Positions 1-10,648 of a DNA stretch of 21,895 nt are shown one piece after another. The notes under the pieces were generated by a model. The model was not told the origin of the DNA and did not search any database. It saw only the letters and a program-made list of their open reading frames with translations. The stretch's first letter is position 1; each line of letters opens with the position of its first letter. Position numbers and translations under genes: made by a program. The DNA comes from Priapulus caudatus (lineage: Eukaryota > Priapulida > Priapulimorpha > Priapulimorphida > Priapulidae): contig NW_014577087.1 in NCBI RefSeq assembly GCF_000485595.1, forward strand, positions 230,145 through 252,039, given 5' to 3'.

Positions 1-33
<33 letters not shown>

Positions 34-45
34 GCGTGCGTGCAT
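1..45. repeat. (TGCG)n microsatellite at window edge
   Basis: About eleven TGCG units with one GCGC interruption begin at the first base, so the tract probably extends beyond the window. Sequence after it (positions 59-70) includes a near-match to the palindromic NRF-1 type site. Confidence 0.95.
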
Positions 46-735
46 TATGGTATGTATGGGCGCATGCGCATTGGGATTCTATCGGCATACGTGTTCCGCG
101 GCACGTGGACTGCACTGCTGTGACAGGCAAAGCATCGGAGTGCACTTAAAGCGCTCGTTGGTTTCGTGTACGTTCACGCTTAGCGACGTATTGTAATGCT
201 TCGTATCTCGTGCTGCGCGTTCGGCAGCGGCCTGGAATGCTAATGAATCGCTGAAAAATTCTCGGTCGGCCGCCTAGGCTAGGGCCTGGGCTAGGCCGGT
301 GCCGCTGATGCATCCATGCAGACGCACAGACACACATCGTGCTGTGCTGATACTAGTAGCTATACTGTAGGTGCGTGCGTGCGTGCGTACGTGCGTGCGT
401 GCGTGCATGTGTTGCTCAATTATTGCCACATACCTGTTCGCCACGCGCAGTCGGCGACGGCGACGGCGGGGGAGGCGGTCGCATAACTGAATAAACGTCC
501 GAATAAATTCCGTATCGGTTTTAATTCGCCGTAAATGATTTATGGTCGGTTTACACGCTAACGTCAATTACGGCTAAATGCATCACCAGAGAAAAGCTCG
601 CTCACTCAGTTGGCAGCTCGCCTACGCGATGCGCATCATCCTTCCTCATGGTCATTGTTTATTTTAGCGATGCCCTGATACCTCCGCGATATTCCTTTTC
701 CCGCTTACTCGCCGTCGCGCATTGTCGCGGCAGAA
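46..735. other. Non-repetitive spacer with a short (GTGC)n tract
   Basis: Apart from a (GTGC)n run at 371-410, I see no recognisable gene, RNA or element here. Short open frames on both strands have no family resemblance, no splice-bounded structure and no biased composition. Confidence 0.6.
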
Positions 736-741
736 ATGGCA

Positions 742-867
742 CGCGGCGGCGGCAGCAGCAACGGCGGCGGCAGCAGCAACGGCAGCAGCAGCAGCGGCGG
801 CAGCAGCAGCAGCAGCAGCAGCAGCGGCGGCGGCGGCGGCGGCGGTAACAGCAGCGGCGGCGGCAGT
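742..867. repeat. Mixed GGC/AGC trinucleotide repeat
   Basis: The tract is an irregular mosaic of GGC, AGC and occasional AAC triplets. Read forward it gives a Gly/Ser/Asn-rich frame starting at 736, and other frames read poly-Arg/Gln or, in reverse, poly-Leu/Pro or Cys/Arg. Being open in several frames is what a trinucleotide repeat gives by chance, so I do not call a protein. CAG/CTG-type and GGC triplets can form hairpins and are often length-polymorphic. Confidence 0.9.
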
Positions 868-1169
868 GAGCGAGATTGTTGCACGGCTGGCTTTCTAACT
901 CGCGTCTCAAGTGCGCTCGTGTGGCTCGGGGAAAATATCCAGAAAGGCGCGCGCGCAGCGCAGCGCCCTATTATTTGTTTCGGTCGCGCGCGCGCGTTTG
1001 TCGAGGGCAAATGACTAGAAACATCATTCATGATCGCCTCGGTGAACTTATTACAATTTGCTAGCATTCTAGTCGCAATGAAAAGAGTCGTGGCAGCAAC
1101 GGGTGTAGTAGTCATCATCAGTGGGACAAGGTCGAGGTTTGTGCTGTTAGCGGGTCACGTGAATGCATT

Positions 1170-1344
1170 TAGAGGGAGAGAGAGGGAGAAGAGAGAGTGT
1201 TTTCGTGCGTGCGCGTGCGTGCGTGTGTGATAGTGGAAGCGAGTGGATGAGTGAGACAGAATGAGTGAGTGAGAGGGAGTTAGGGAGATGGGGTGAGAAG
1301 GAGAGAGAGAGAGAGAGAGAGAGAGAGTGCGTAAATGAGAGAAG

Positions 1345-1399
<55 letters not shown>

Positions 1400-1470
1400 T
1401 GTGAGTGAGCGAGTGAGAGTAAGTGAGAGTAAGCCAGAAACCGAGAAAGGGGGAAGGGGGAGGGGAGCAC
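1170..1470. repeat. (GA)n purine-rich tract
   Basis: The strand is almost all purine. A pure (GA)n core of about 100 bp lies at 1297-1396, flanked by GAGT/GTGA and GAGGGA degenerate units and a short TGCG run near 1205-1228. In insects GAGA runs can bind GAGA-factor-type proteins, but length and purity here suggest a plain microsatellite. Confidence 0.93.
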
Positions 1471-1691
1471 TCTCGTCACCGTCGCTCCTCTGGGACTCGC
1501 CCGCGTAAACGGGCAAAAAATGCGGGGCGGCGGCCCCCTGTCACCGGTCGTCGCGTGACAGTTGACAAATGATGCTCGCGCCTCATCCAGCCGTCACCTG
1601 TTATTTACGATGTGACACGGCAATGAGCGTCAGTGTTTCCCCGCGGTATGAGTGTAATGTTGTTGTACGCCGTCGGCTATCCGATATCAGC

Positions 1692-1955
1692 ACGGGTGTG
1701 CGTGCATGTGTGCGTGCGCGCGTGTGTGCATGTATGCGTTCGTGTGTGCGTGCGTGGGTGCGTGCGTGCGTGTGTGGGTATGTGCGTGTATGTGCGTGCG
1801 TGCGTGTGTGTGCGTGCGTGTGTGCATGCGTGTGTGTGTGCGTGTATGTGCGTGCATGTGTGTATGCGTGCGTGCGTGCGTGCGTGTGCGCGCGTGTGTG
1901 TGTGTGCGTGTATGTGCGTGCGTGCGTGCATGTGCGTGCGTGCGTCTGCGTGCGT
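1692..1955. repeat. Degenerate (TG)n/(TGCG)n microsatellite
   Basis: Interspersed TGTG, TGCG and TGTA units run for about 260 bp. All forward and reverse frames stay open through it, reading as Cys/Val/Arg/Ala forward and His/Thr/Arg/Ala in reverse, which is a repeat effect and not a protein. Confidence 0.95.
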
Positions 1956-3278
1956 AATGCAGTCACGTTACGAGCCACGCAAACCGCTGTGCCGTCACGT
2001 GATACGCAGACGAATTCGAACGCCGATGGGCGAGAGGGCGCCACCCTCGATGCGTAACACCTCCATTGCCATGGCGGACGACGTAGTGTCGTATACGAGA
2101 GACGTCGTCCGCTGAAAGATCGCGAGCAGCGGGAATGTCGATCGCAGCATTTCTTGCTGACGGCCGCAGTAAACGGACAAATTAACCGCGCCAGCCGAGA
2201 TTTAGCGTGACGTTATCGCCAGCGGACTGGTGTTCACGACGAAGATTTATGACAGAAAATTGCGGGCGTGTATATAAATATATAACAGTGAAGTTACGCT
2301 CGTTACCGCTGCCGTCGGGGTTTCTGTCTAGGTGTTTTGTTTCGAGTGTGAATAACCGGACAGGTGTGAATCGGTCATTTGTAAATTATTGGACTGCATC
2401 CGGCGGTCGTTGGATGCTGGCAGCCCACGAGGCTGGCAGTATTATGTAATTATATGTATATATGTATTAGTATATAATATGTAGTTATGCACTGCATTAA
2501 TTCCAACTCATGGTGTTAGCAGCCCTTGGCTCCGAAGATATTGTTTAGCTCCGTTGTTTTTGCTGCTAAAAATACTGGCAGAGGTTGAAGTTGAAGACGT
2601 TATATATAATTGGTGTTTTGCGGAAGATCGCGCCGCTTGTCATATGCAGGGAAATTGTTGTGCGAAACGTGAGCTGTTTATTGTTCGCGCGCTTCGTCTT
2701 TGTTTCGTCTGTGCTTTCCGTGGCTTTACGAGGAGCTGTTCTCTTGATCGCGAGCTAGCCAGCTTCCTGCAGTACCTGCCTGCATGACTCTCGTACGGTC
2801 TCTACGGCATCCCGACTGTGTCTTCTCGTGTCTATGCAGAAATTCGGTTAGCAGTACATGCACTTCAATACGTGTGTGAAAACGCCAGGTATGGAGCTTT
2901 TGCGTATGTGTGCAAGAATACTTTTGTGTGCATGCGTGCGTGGGTGCGTTCGTGCTTCGTGCTTCGTGGTCAAAATATTCGTGAGAATATCAGACACTCA
3001 GAATTGTAAGCCACCGTTTAAAAAAAGCAGGTCTTTGTACATCGATGTGCAGAAACGCACGGTTCCGTGAAGCTAAATAGGCAAGTTATTGAATAATATT
3101 GACATGCCGTAAACTCATTCTCTGCCGCACTTATCGGCGTGGGATTGACGCCTGGGCGTGCACGCCTGCACCCACACAAGGGTTTGTTTCAGCGTCTCAA
3201 TTCATAGCCGTTCGTTCTTTGTTTGGCGATTGCCATTTTCCTGCGGTGAGCGCGTCGTCGTAATGAAGCCTGCCGCTG
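1956..3278. other. Unique spacer, no gene recognised
   Basis: About 1.3 kb of complex sequence contains only short open frames (up to 80 residues) with no recognisable domain. A TATA-like string (tatataaata, around 2270) and an AT-rich patch at 2445-2485 are visible, but no initiator, exon or splice pair could be tied to them. Confidence 0.55.
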
Positions 3279-3450
3279 CGTGTGAGTGTGTGCATGTGTG
3301 TGTGTGCGTGCGTGCGAGTGTGTGCGTGCGTGTGTGCGTGTGCGTGTGCGTGTGCGTGTGTGTGTGTGTGCATGTGTGCGTGTGAGCGTGTGTGCGTGTG
3401 CGTGTTGATTGCCGTCGCCTGTATGTGTGTAAATGTATGTGTCTGTGTGT
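3279..3450. repeat. (TG)n/(TGCG)n microsatellite
   Basis: A degenerate TG-rich tract with TGCG, TGAG and TGTA variants. It ends about 80 bp before the palindromic MITE-like element at 3533. Confidence 0.95.
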
Positions 3451-3532
3451 AAACTATTGTGGGTTGTCTTCGGCTGCTTGACGGCATGTTGCTGCGTTCA
3501 TCTAAAACGTGAGGCTGGGAAAGAAGACTTAC

Positions 3533-3740
3533 GCATCGCCGGTGTAGCATGACAGACATCCCCCAATGGCCAACGTCCCCCCTCATACATTGCGCATGAG
3601 CATGTGCGTGTCTGGCAGGGTGCATGGCGCGTTTGATTGCCCCATGGAGATTTAACCTTTCTTTGCCCGTGCACAATGTATATAGGATAGGGTAAAAGTT
3701 TGCCACAGGGGGGATGTGTACCATGTTACACCGGCGACGC
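3533..3740. mobile_element. Candidate palindromic MITE (about 208 bp), family unknown
   Basis: The two ends are inverted copies. The first 32 bases (3533-3564) match the reverse complement of the last 32 (3709-3740) at 27 positions, sharing the core TCGCCGGTGTA then CATG then ACATCCCCC. Similarity continues more loosely inward: a TACATTG(C/T)GCA motif near 3586 has an inverted partner near 3670. The element has no coding capacity, as expected for a non-autonomous foldback or MITE. I could not find a convincing target-site duplication, so the exact ends and superfamily are uncertain. It could instead be an old hairpin sequence unrelated to transposition. Confidence 0.6.
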
Positions 3741-3963
3741 CCCAAGGTACCCTGCGTAGTCAAGCCTGTGCGGCAGGACGATGAAGATGCGGACGGCGAT
3801 GACAGAAGGGCGCTCTGCGGAGGAAGGGCGGATATCGGTATGAAACCCGCTGCTGCGCTTGTTTATTTGAAGAGCTGATCGCGAGGAGGCAGGCCAAAAA
3901 ATACGCGCCGGCGATGAATGACAAAGAGAGGAAAAGCGAGTCAAAAAAAGTGGATGAGAGGAT
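3741..3963. other. Short unique spacer
   Basis: Complex sequence between the MITE-like element and the GA tract. Nothing recognisable is seen. Confidence 0.5.
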
Positions 3964-4226
3964 TTGAGAGAGAGAGAGAGTGAGAGAGAGAGAGAGAGAG
4001 AGCGAGAGAAGGAGAGAGAGAGAGAGTGAGGGAGAGAGAGAGAAAGAGAGAGAGAGAGAATGAGGGAGTCAGTGAGTAAGAGTAGGACGTAGGGAGAGAG
4101 AAAGAGTAAAAGGGATAGTCAGGAAAAGAGAGCAGAGAAAAGAAGCGAAGAGAGCCCGAGAGAGCGGAAATGGGAGCGAGAGAGGAGAGCGAGAGAGAGA
4201 TGAGAGCGAGAGAAAGAGGGGGGAGT
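3964..4226. repeat. (GA)n purine tract
   Basis: About 260 bp of GAGA with AAAGAG, GAGC and GTGAG variants. It is the first half of a GA-tract-then-CA-tract arrangement that lies upstream of repeat copy 1. A similar GA then CA arrangement precedes copy 2 at 10362-10648. Confidence 0.95.
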
Positions 4227-4372
4227 GCCTATTCTAATTCAGCAGACTATATACACGACACCCGCCGCGTCGATGAGTGAGGCTAACCACGTGGAGGGCA
4301 CGTTCTCCTTGCACGCTGCCGAACGTGGGATGGAGTGCGGCACGTGCACGGCGGAGAGCAGCCGCGGCCATC

Positions 4373-4841
<469 letters not shown>

Positions 4842-6395
4842 TGAATTGACCCGACCTCATAACACCTGCCAGGCGTGGAGGGAAGAATGATAACCTATAT
4901 ATTATACCGTTGTCATGCAGCCTCTCTCACACGTAGGCTCCATGCATGCGCCACCGTGTCGCACTAATACACCCATCCTGTTAATCCTGTCGTCATTCGT
5001 TTTCATCGTACCCGCTCTCTAAACCTTGATGCATAAATACGTAATGCAATGAAACTTATTAAAAGCGGATAATAAAATATTACGAAATGAATTATGCAAT
5101 AGTATGTGCGCATCGTAGGCAAGGTGACCTGTCCGTGTATAGTTGTTACTAATATAGAGACTAACGCGGTGCACTAACCGTTATTAACCCGCCGTTCGCT
5201 CGGTTAATATGCCGATTCCAACACGTTTATCTTACGTTGATATTGCGTTAGATTGGAGTAGGCCTTCTTCAGAGTAGGTAAGTGCAAAGCATTGCCATTA
5301 TCTCTTCAGACGATTGGCCGTCTTCTCTTGACGATGGTATTAAGGTTTTCCATAGATTTTCAGCGAACAGATGTTATTCAATGTAAATATTGCGCTCCGA
5401 GATTCAATAACTGCGATTAATCTGAAAAGGCTGGAGTGTAATAGCGTTTTAATAACCCCACGTGTTGCCTGCGCGAAATCCGATTCGCCATTGATTATGT
5501 TCTTAATGCGATATCTCATTTAAAACAAGATTCCGTAGGAAGTAGTATCGGCTTGAGAATTTTGAATTTCTTGATTTAATTTGGCAGAGGGATCAATGTA
5601 TCGGTCTCCCGCAGACTTTTTGCGTCTCTTGATTATTCCCTAGTTAATGTTGACGCAATTAACAAGATCGCATTTATAACGAACATTTTTGCTATTCCTT
5701 TGTTTGTAAATAGAGTGCAGGACACTATGCCGGGCTACGGTGCAGTTTGTTTCCAGTATAAGCTTGCAGCAGCAGCTCGGTATTATACACTCGCGTCGAA
5801 AAGGCGATTCGCACTGATGGCTGAATTTAATTGCGGCAGTAGTTACCTGCGCGAAGCACTTCAGAAGGCAGCTTCAATGGCGTCTAACCTCGCCATGCAC
5901 ACAGAGGCACGGCGAAAGTCTGTCGAACTGATCAGAGAATGATCATTTTACGCCGAAGCAGATTTGACCAATTATCTATTTCTGTACAGAAATTGGCCTC
6001 GTTACGCAGGTCTGTTCCTCTCGCCGATATACGAGAGTTTCGCCCGCAATCGTGGTTTTTTTCCCGATCTGATAAGAAAATTACCTGTATATGCTTGTTT
6101 GTGCGTATACGCGCCCGTATATCATCGCTAGTTCAAGTATCCACGATGAAAAATATTGAAAGAGCGCCGAGAATAGAACGAGAAAATAGTCGTCCAATTA
6201 AGCTTGCCTGTTAGAATACAGTATTTTCTGATTTTACGTAAATATAATAGTAAGCGGCCGGCGATGCGGCATTTCATCGCAGTTGACCGATACCTGCAGG
6301 ATGTTCAAAGGTTTTCACACATTATGGCGCAGAACGCACGTGCGTGGGTTTGCGCGCAAGCTCGTAGAGCGAGATGAGCGTGGCATAGTAAGGCT

Positions 6396-6403
6396 AGCGG
6401 AAT
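6396..6403. repeat. Left 8-bp target-site duplication (AGCGGAAT)
   Basis: AGCGGAAT stands immediately before the MITE terminus and is repeated exactly at 6720-6727 immediately after it. Eight bases is the size made by hAT-superfamily transposases. Confidence 0.85.
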
Positions 6404-6719
6404 CACAGGCACTTGGAACGTCTCAATGAAAAAAATTAATGGTAAATAAACACGAAATGTACCAAAGTCTTAATGTTTCTCTACTCTATCTCGCCTATAA
6501 TCACCTGTAAATGCAGGTCAAATGCTCATCTGCAACACACAAGTACACCGCACGCCCGCCCTGCGCTGCGTGCACAAACAACATGAATAAGAGCAAGAGA
6601 GCGTTCATGTTGTTTGTGCACGCAGCACAGGGCGAACACAGCAGAAACATTAAGACTTTGGTACATTTCGTGTTAATTTACCATAATTTTTTTTTATTGA
6701 GACGTCCCAAGTGCCTGTG
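6404..6719. mobile_element. Non-autonomous hAT-type MITE (316 bp) with near-complete foldback
   Basis: The element starts CACAGGCACTTGG and ends with its inverted complement. The outer arms (6404-6480 and 6643-6719) are about 77 bp with about five differences. A second, inner pair (6557-6587 and 6604-6634) matches at 30 of 31 positions around a 16-base loop. The left half carries about 70 bp (6481-6556) with no full partner on the right. An exact 8-bp AGCGGAAT duplication flanks it. Terminal CA..TG, 8-bp duplication, small size and no transposase reading frame together fit a hAT-derived MITE, mobilised in trans. The superfamily call rests on duplication length and is not backed by a transposase. 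Confidence 0.85.
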
Positions 6720-6727
6720 AGCGGAAT
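6720..6727. repeat. Right 8-bp target-site duplication (AGCGGAAT)
   Basis: Exact partner of the octamer at 6396-6403, directly after the terminal CCTGTG of the MITE. Confidence 0.85.
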
Positions 6728-7241
6728 ACGCTGATCGAACTTAATTTATTTTATCTATACACCAGTCAATGCAAGTGTCACTAACGCTTCAATGTAAGAA
6801 ATCTACGGCAATATCAACTAACCAACAATTTTACATGATAATAGCTTGATTATATCAAGCACAGATTAATTATGCTAGTGAATGATATGCCTACACGCAC
6901 GATAGCTGTAGGAATAGGTCCATATACTCCATATAACGTCCATGGTCCATGGGAAGTCCGTGTACGTAGATACCCTACATGCGAATAGTAATATAAATCA
7001 TAACAAAAATCTGTTATCCGCGTGGTGGGCATGTGTGGTCTCATCGGTGTATTTGTTACGATGAGTAATCGCTAACTCTGTTGCCGTATTACTGTGACAT
7101 CATCTGCTGCCCTCCCTCACTGCACCACACACCCGCGCATTAGCTATGCGTGCTCCCGCCGAGACCGGTGGGCGTTCTCCGCAGATACGCGGATGATGCA
7201 GATGATTATTAATTGATGTCGTTAGTCGTTAGTGCGTGCGT

Positions 7242-7606
7242 GAGATGATGCTGCTGCCGCCGCTGTTGATGCTGCTGCTGCTGCTGCTGCCGCTGCTGTT
7301 GTTGTTGTTGTTGTCACTGCTGATGTTGTTGTTGCTGCTGCCGCTGGTGTTGTTGTTGTCACTGCTGCTGTTGTTGTTGCTGCTGCTGGCACTGCCGCTG
7401 TTGATGCTGCTGCTGCTGCTGCTGCTGCTGCCGCCGCTGTTGTTGTTGTTGTCACTGCTGCTGTTGCTGCCGCTGTTGTTGTTGTTGTCACTGCTGCTGT
7501 TGCTGCCGCTGTTGTTGTTGCTGCTATTGCTGCTGCTATTGCTGCCGATGCCACTGCTGCTGGCACTGCTGCTATTGCTATCGATGCTGCTGCTGCTGCT
7601 GCCGTA
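7242..7606. repeat. CTG/TTG trinucleotide tract with a 36-bp higher-order unit
   Basis: CTG, TTG, CCG and CAC triplets form a 365-bp tract. Near 7437-7508 a 36-bp unit (a TTG run, then TCACTGCTG, then CTGTTGCTGCCG) occurs twice back to back, and related units precede it. Forward it reads poly-Leu and in reverse poly-Ala/Thr or poly-Ser/Asn; three long open frames through one tract mark it as repeat. The counterpart at 13205-13600 has many length changes that break these frames. Confidence 0.93.
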
Positions 7607-7766
7607 GCTGCCGTAGCCGCCGCCATATATAACGTTTCTCTGATGTGAGCACAGGTGGACGTTTTCCACGCGTGTAGTGTGAAGGCGTTAGAATATCAGG
7701 AGCGCCATAACATAGATGATAGATATAATAGGTAGATCAATATTATGATACTGCTGATGATATCCC

Positions 7767-7792
7767 CCTCTCTCTCTCTCTCGCTCCCACGC
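7767..7792. repeat. Short (CT)n tract
   Basis: About 26 bp of CT repeat inside long repeat copy 1. In copy 2 the matching site (about 13765-13782) is CCCCCCCTCTCTCTTCTTCG, shortened and altered. Confidence 0.85.
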
Positions 7793-7982
7793 ATACCCAC
7801 ACATACACACGCGTGTATATACTGAGCCTTCGCACCTAACCAATGATCCTGTCTACTGACAAACCCTGTCTCCTTCGTCCACGTAACGTATGCTGTGATG
7901 GTTAACCGCCCTAATCCAACAATCGTACATAACACCGTACTAAATTCGCGTAACTACCTAACACACTAGGGGCGGTGGCTTT

Positions 7983-8707
7983 AGGCAGCCTATATATTCC
8001 CCACTATTTGGCAGACAGACCGTTTCGGCTTATACATGGGCATCTGTATGGCAATTCGAATATTGAATAGTAATATGGGTTTCCTATTTGTAAGGGGGTC
8101 TTGTCACCCATGTGTATCATAGTTTATCGCGTGAGGCTGTCAAGGTAGATGTCCCATTCGAGAACAGAATATACGAAAGCGTTTGCAATAATGGAATTTT
8201 GCATAAGCGAAGGCACGCGCCAACGCTCACGCATAATGTACATTGCATATATTATGATACACGCGCACATTATCCGCACAGTGCGGACACCACATTATAC
8301 ATTTACAAGGCTCTCAGCGAATTTTCAATATTTAGATATTACGAGTATTTACCCTCGGGTCATATTCGGTCATTCATATTTGACCAGTGGGCAGAGTTAA
8401 TGGACAAAGTCGCTGCGACCACTTTACGTGCATATCATTGAAACCATCACAGGACGTGGCCGGGTCGATCTGAGCCCGTGCATTGATCCAAACTGAGATG
8501 ACGAAGACATTGGTAGACGGACGCCGACGCCGTACGGAGCTCACGTTTGCTACGGGGAAGGGAGCTGTCTGTGTGAATTCGTGGGCTATAGGGCGACGGT
8601 CTCGCTCGCTCATGCTTTATTCATCGGTGGCAGTGTTCGTGGTGTCGCATCATTGACAGGGATGCTGGCCCGCCCCAGCGCGCCGCGTGTGTGAGCATGC
8701 GGAGTTT
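7983..8707. other. Unique spacer after repeat copy 1
   Basis: No gene is recognised. The longest forward open frame (8112-8441, 109 residues) has no recognisable domain, signal peptide or splice context. A perfect 15-bp palindrome TCCGCACAGTGCGGA sits near 8270-8284. This sequence does not occur after repeat copy 2. Confidence 0.55.
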
Positions 8708-8711
8708 ACGC

Positions 8712-8746
<35 letters not shown>
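8708..8746. repeat. (CTG)n tract
   Basis: About twelve CTG triplets with one CTA. It is not part of the long repeat. Confidence 0.93.
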
Positions 8747-8816
8747 ACCGCTACACGCGTGCGTACGCACGCCTCTCGTTTCCTTAGAGAGTCTCCACCT
8801 TTCGGTCAACTTTTGC

Positions 8817-8937
8817 TGTGCGTGCGTGTGTGCGTCTCTGCGTACGTGTGCGCGTGTGCGTGCGTATGCGCGTCTGTGCGTACATATGTGCATGTGTGCG
8901 TGCGTACGGGCGTCTGTGCGTATATGTGTGCGTGCGC
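8817..8937. repeat. (TGCG)n/(TG)n microsatellite
   Basis: Degenerate tract of TGCG, TGTG, TACG and TCTG units, about 120 bp. Confidence 0.92.
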
Positions 8938-10038
8938 TTGTTCCCCTGTGATCGTAAGTTTAGTAGCTATGTGTCGCCGTATGCGCTCGCCATGTTAATC
9001 GCTCATCGTCAGGTGTGCTTTTTTTACCTGGAGATGCAATTAAGTCCTCTCTACGAACAAGTAGTTAGTTATTCAAGAGCAGCAACATATATATCGGCCG
9101 GCGTTTATTCTACGCGCGCATTTTAACGAAGGCTAGTGGTTTCTAATTAGACGATTCAGAGCATTTCTATTCTTCGCATCTTGACGACTCTATTTAATTC
9201 TGCCGCACAAGAGAGCGCGCGCGTGTGTGAGCTTACATGGGGCGTCTTTCTACGCGGCGATATAGCGCATCCCACTCTCCGACCAGACGCAAGTAATTAT
9301 CTTCAGGGTGTTCTTATCTGCAATTTCCCATTGATTCGGGACCTATGTTGTAATTTTAAAATTTAAACGGAGATCATTATGTAGATTTATGTGGAGAGCC
9401 GGCTGAGTGACAGTCGTATTGTGGTGATGGGGCGCTGGACAGGTGCACGCTATTGTCGCGTTATTGAATATCTTCAAGGCATTACATTAGCGTAATGGAA
9501 CCCGGCACAAAACACGACGGGGTAGAAAGATTGTGGCGGAGCATGAATAGCGAGTTGTGGCATCATCTGTAGCCGCGTACGTGCAGCATTATTGTTTCAC
9601 CCATTCCGCATGTCGGATCGAATCGCTGCATTCAGCATGTTGTCAAATGCTAAAATACCTCATTACCGCGCCTACAGGTAGAGTGATGGTTGCCGGGGGC
9701 AACCGTAAGGTATCTTCACACGCAACTTCACAGCTTCCATTGTTGGCTTTAGTTTTATTTCGGGGCGGATCGATCGCGAAATTCACTTATTTAAAGCTGC
9801 ACCGACTGCGCGTCTGGCTGCCACTTCCTCAGTACTGTGTGCGCTGAAGGAGGGGCCTTTTCATCGGGGTGGTTTTGCTATCGCGTTTTCGGGCGCGCGA
9901 CCACCTGGTTGCGTGGCCGCGGGCGTTCACGCGCGACGTGCGAACGAGACAAGCACGCTAATGAATTTTGTAAAGCAGGTAGCATAAAAGCGCATCGCAA
10001 GCAGGATTAGCTTCACGCACTGGGGTGATGGGTGGTGG
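8938..10038. other. Unique spacer, no gene recognised
   Basis: About 1.1 kb of complex sequence, becoming GC- and CpG-rich after about 9840. A forward open frame at 9557-9847 (96 residues) resembles nothing I know and lacks splice-site context. No tRNA-like or other RNA structure was seen. Confidence 0.55.
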
Positions 10039-10210
10039 TTGAGTCGCGGGAGGACGCGCCGGGGAGGATGCGGGGGGGGCACGTGGAGAAGTCCGCGGTC
10101 GCGGGAAGAGGGCGTGGCGGAGAGGATGCGGAGGGGGAGGGCATGTGGGGGAGGTACGCGGTCGTAGGGAGTGCGCGGAGGAGGACGTGGCGGGGAGGGC
10201 GTGGTGTGTA
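10039..10210. repeat. G-rich degenerate minisatellite, about 63-bp period
   Basis: Three related G-rich units are recognisable, each opening with a GTCGCGGGA-like string and continuing through GGCG, GGATGCGG and a long G run. The CGCGGTC anchor occurs at 10094 and 10157, giving a 63-bp spacing. The forward strand carries many runs of three or more G, including eight G near 10071-10078, so G-quadruplex formation is possible. In reverse the units read Pro/Arg/Ser-rich, and a 63-bp period keeps frame, but no other coding evidence exists. Confidence 0.7.
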
Positions 10211-10361
10211 AGGGGTCGGGGAGGGGGGGTGTGCGCTAACAAGCACCCAGCCTCACCCCCCTCTCCTAAACCCGAGCGACCGCAGCCACGCCTATATAGC
10301 GCATCCGTGTACCCCCTGCTTTCGTCGCGTCGCACCCGTTCTACCCGAATTTATTTCTCGA

Positions 10362-10425
10362 GAGAGAGAGAGAACGAGAAAGAGGTGGAGCGAGTGAAAG
10401 GGAGAACGAGAAAGAGGGAGGCCGG

Positions 10426-10473
<48 letters not shown>
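10362..10473. repeat. (GA)n tract
   Basis: Degenerate GAGA/GAACGAGAAA units end in a pure (GA)n run of about 45 bp at 10429-10473. A (CA)n tract follows directly, then long repeat copy 2. Confidence 0.95.
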
Positions 10474-10479
<6 letters not shown>

Positions 10480-10486
10480 CAACGAC

Positions 10487-10648
10487 AACACCACACACAC
10501 ACACAGCACACACACACACACAGCACACAACACATACGCACACACATACCGACACGCAATACGGACACGCACACTGACATACGCACGGCATGCACGCAGC
10601 ACGCACACGCACGCACGATGACGCCACTGCACGCACGCACGCACGGAC
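10487..10648. repeat. (CA)n/(CACG)n microsatellite
   Basis: Interrupted CA and CACG units (CAGCACA, CGGACACG, CATACC variants) lead into long repeat copy 2. The corresponding tract before copy 1 is 4373-4841 and is much longer. Confidence 0.93.

Larger units (their letters stand above)
4844..7982 (+). repeat. Long direct repeat, copy 1 (about 3.1 kb)
   Basis: The whole segment is repeated in the same orientation at 10658-13987. The order of every landmark is the same: opening AATTGACCC, an AT-rich section, a foldback MITE, a CTG/TTG tract, a short CT run and a closing CTAGGGGCGGTG motif. Differences are mostly single-base insertions or deletions. No gene is recognised: the best open frame (5700-5942, 80 residues) is broken in the other copy by a stop and several length changes. 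The left edge borders a microsatellite; the right edge passes into unique sequence. Confidence 0.95.

Noticed and set aside
736-1014. Gly/Ser-rich 92-residue open frame
   Set aside because: Most of it is GGC/AGC microsatellite; the non-repeat tail has no recognisable features.
2262-2310. TATA-box promoter (tatataaata near 2270)
   Set aside because: No initiator at the right distance and no exon downstream; AT strings like this are expected by chance.
5700-5942. 80-residue open frame in long repeat copy 1 as a gene
   Set aside because: The matching stretch in copy 2 (from about 11567) has an in-frame stop and several length changes, and no family is recognisable. Given likely sequencing error neither copy proves or disproves it, so it is not called.
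10285-10330. Core promoter at CTATATAG near 10290
   Set aside because: It has a TATA-like string beside GC-rich sequence, but the next 300 bp are GA and CA repeats and repeat copy 2, with no exon.
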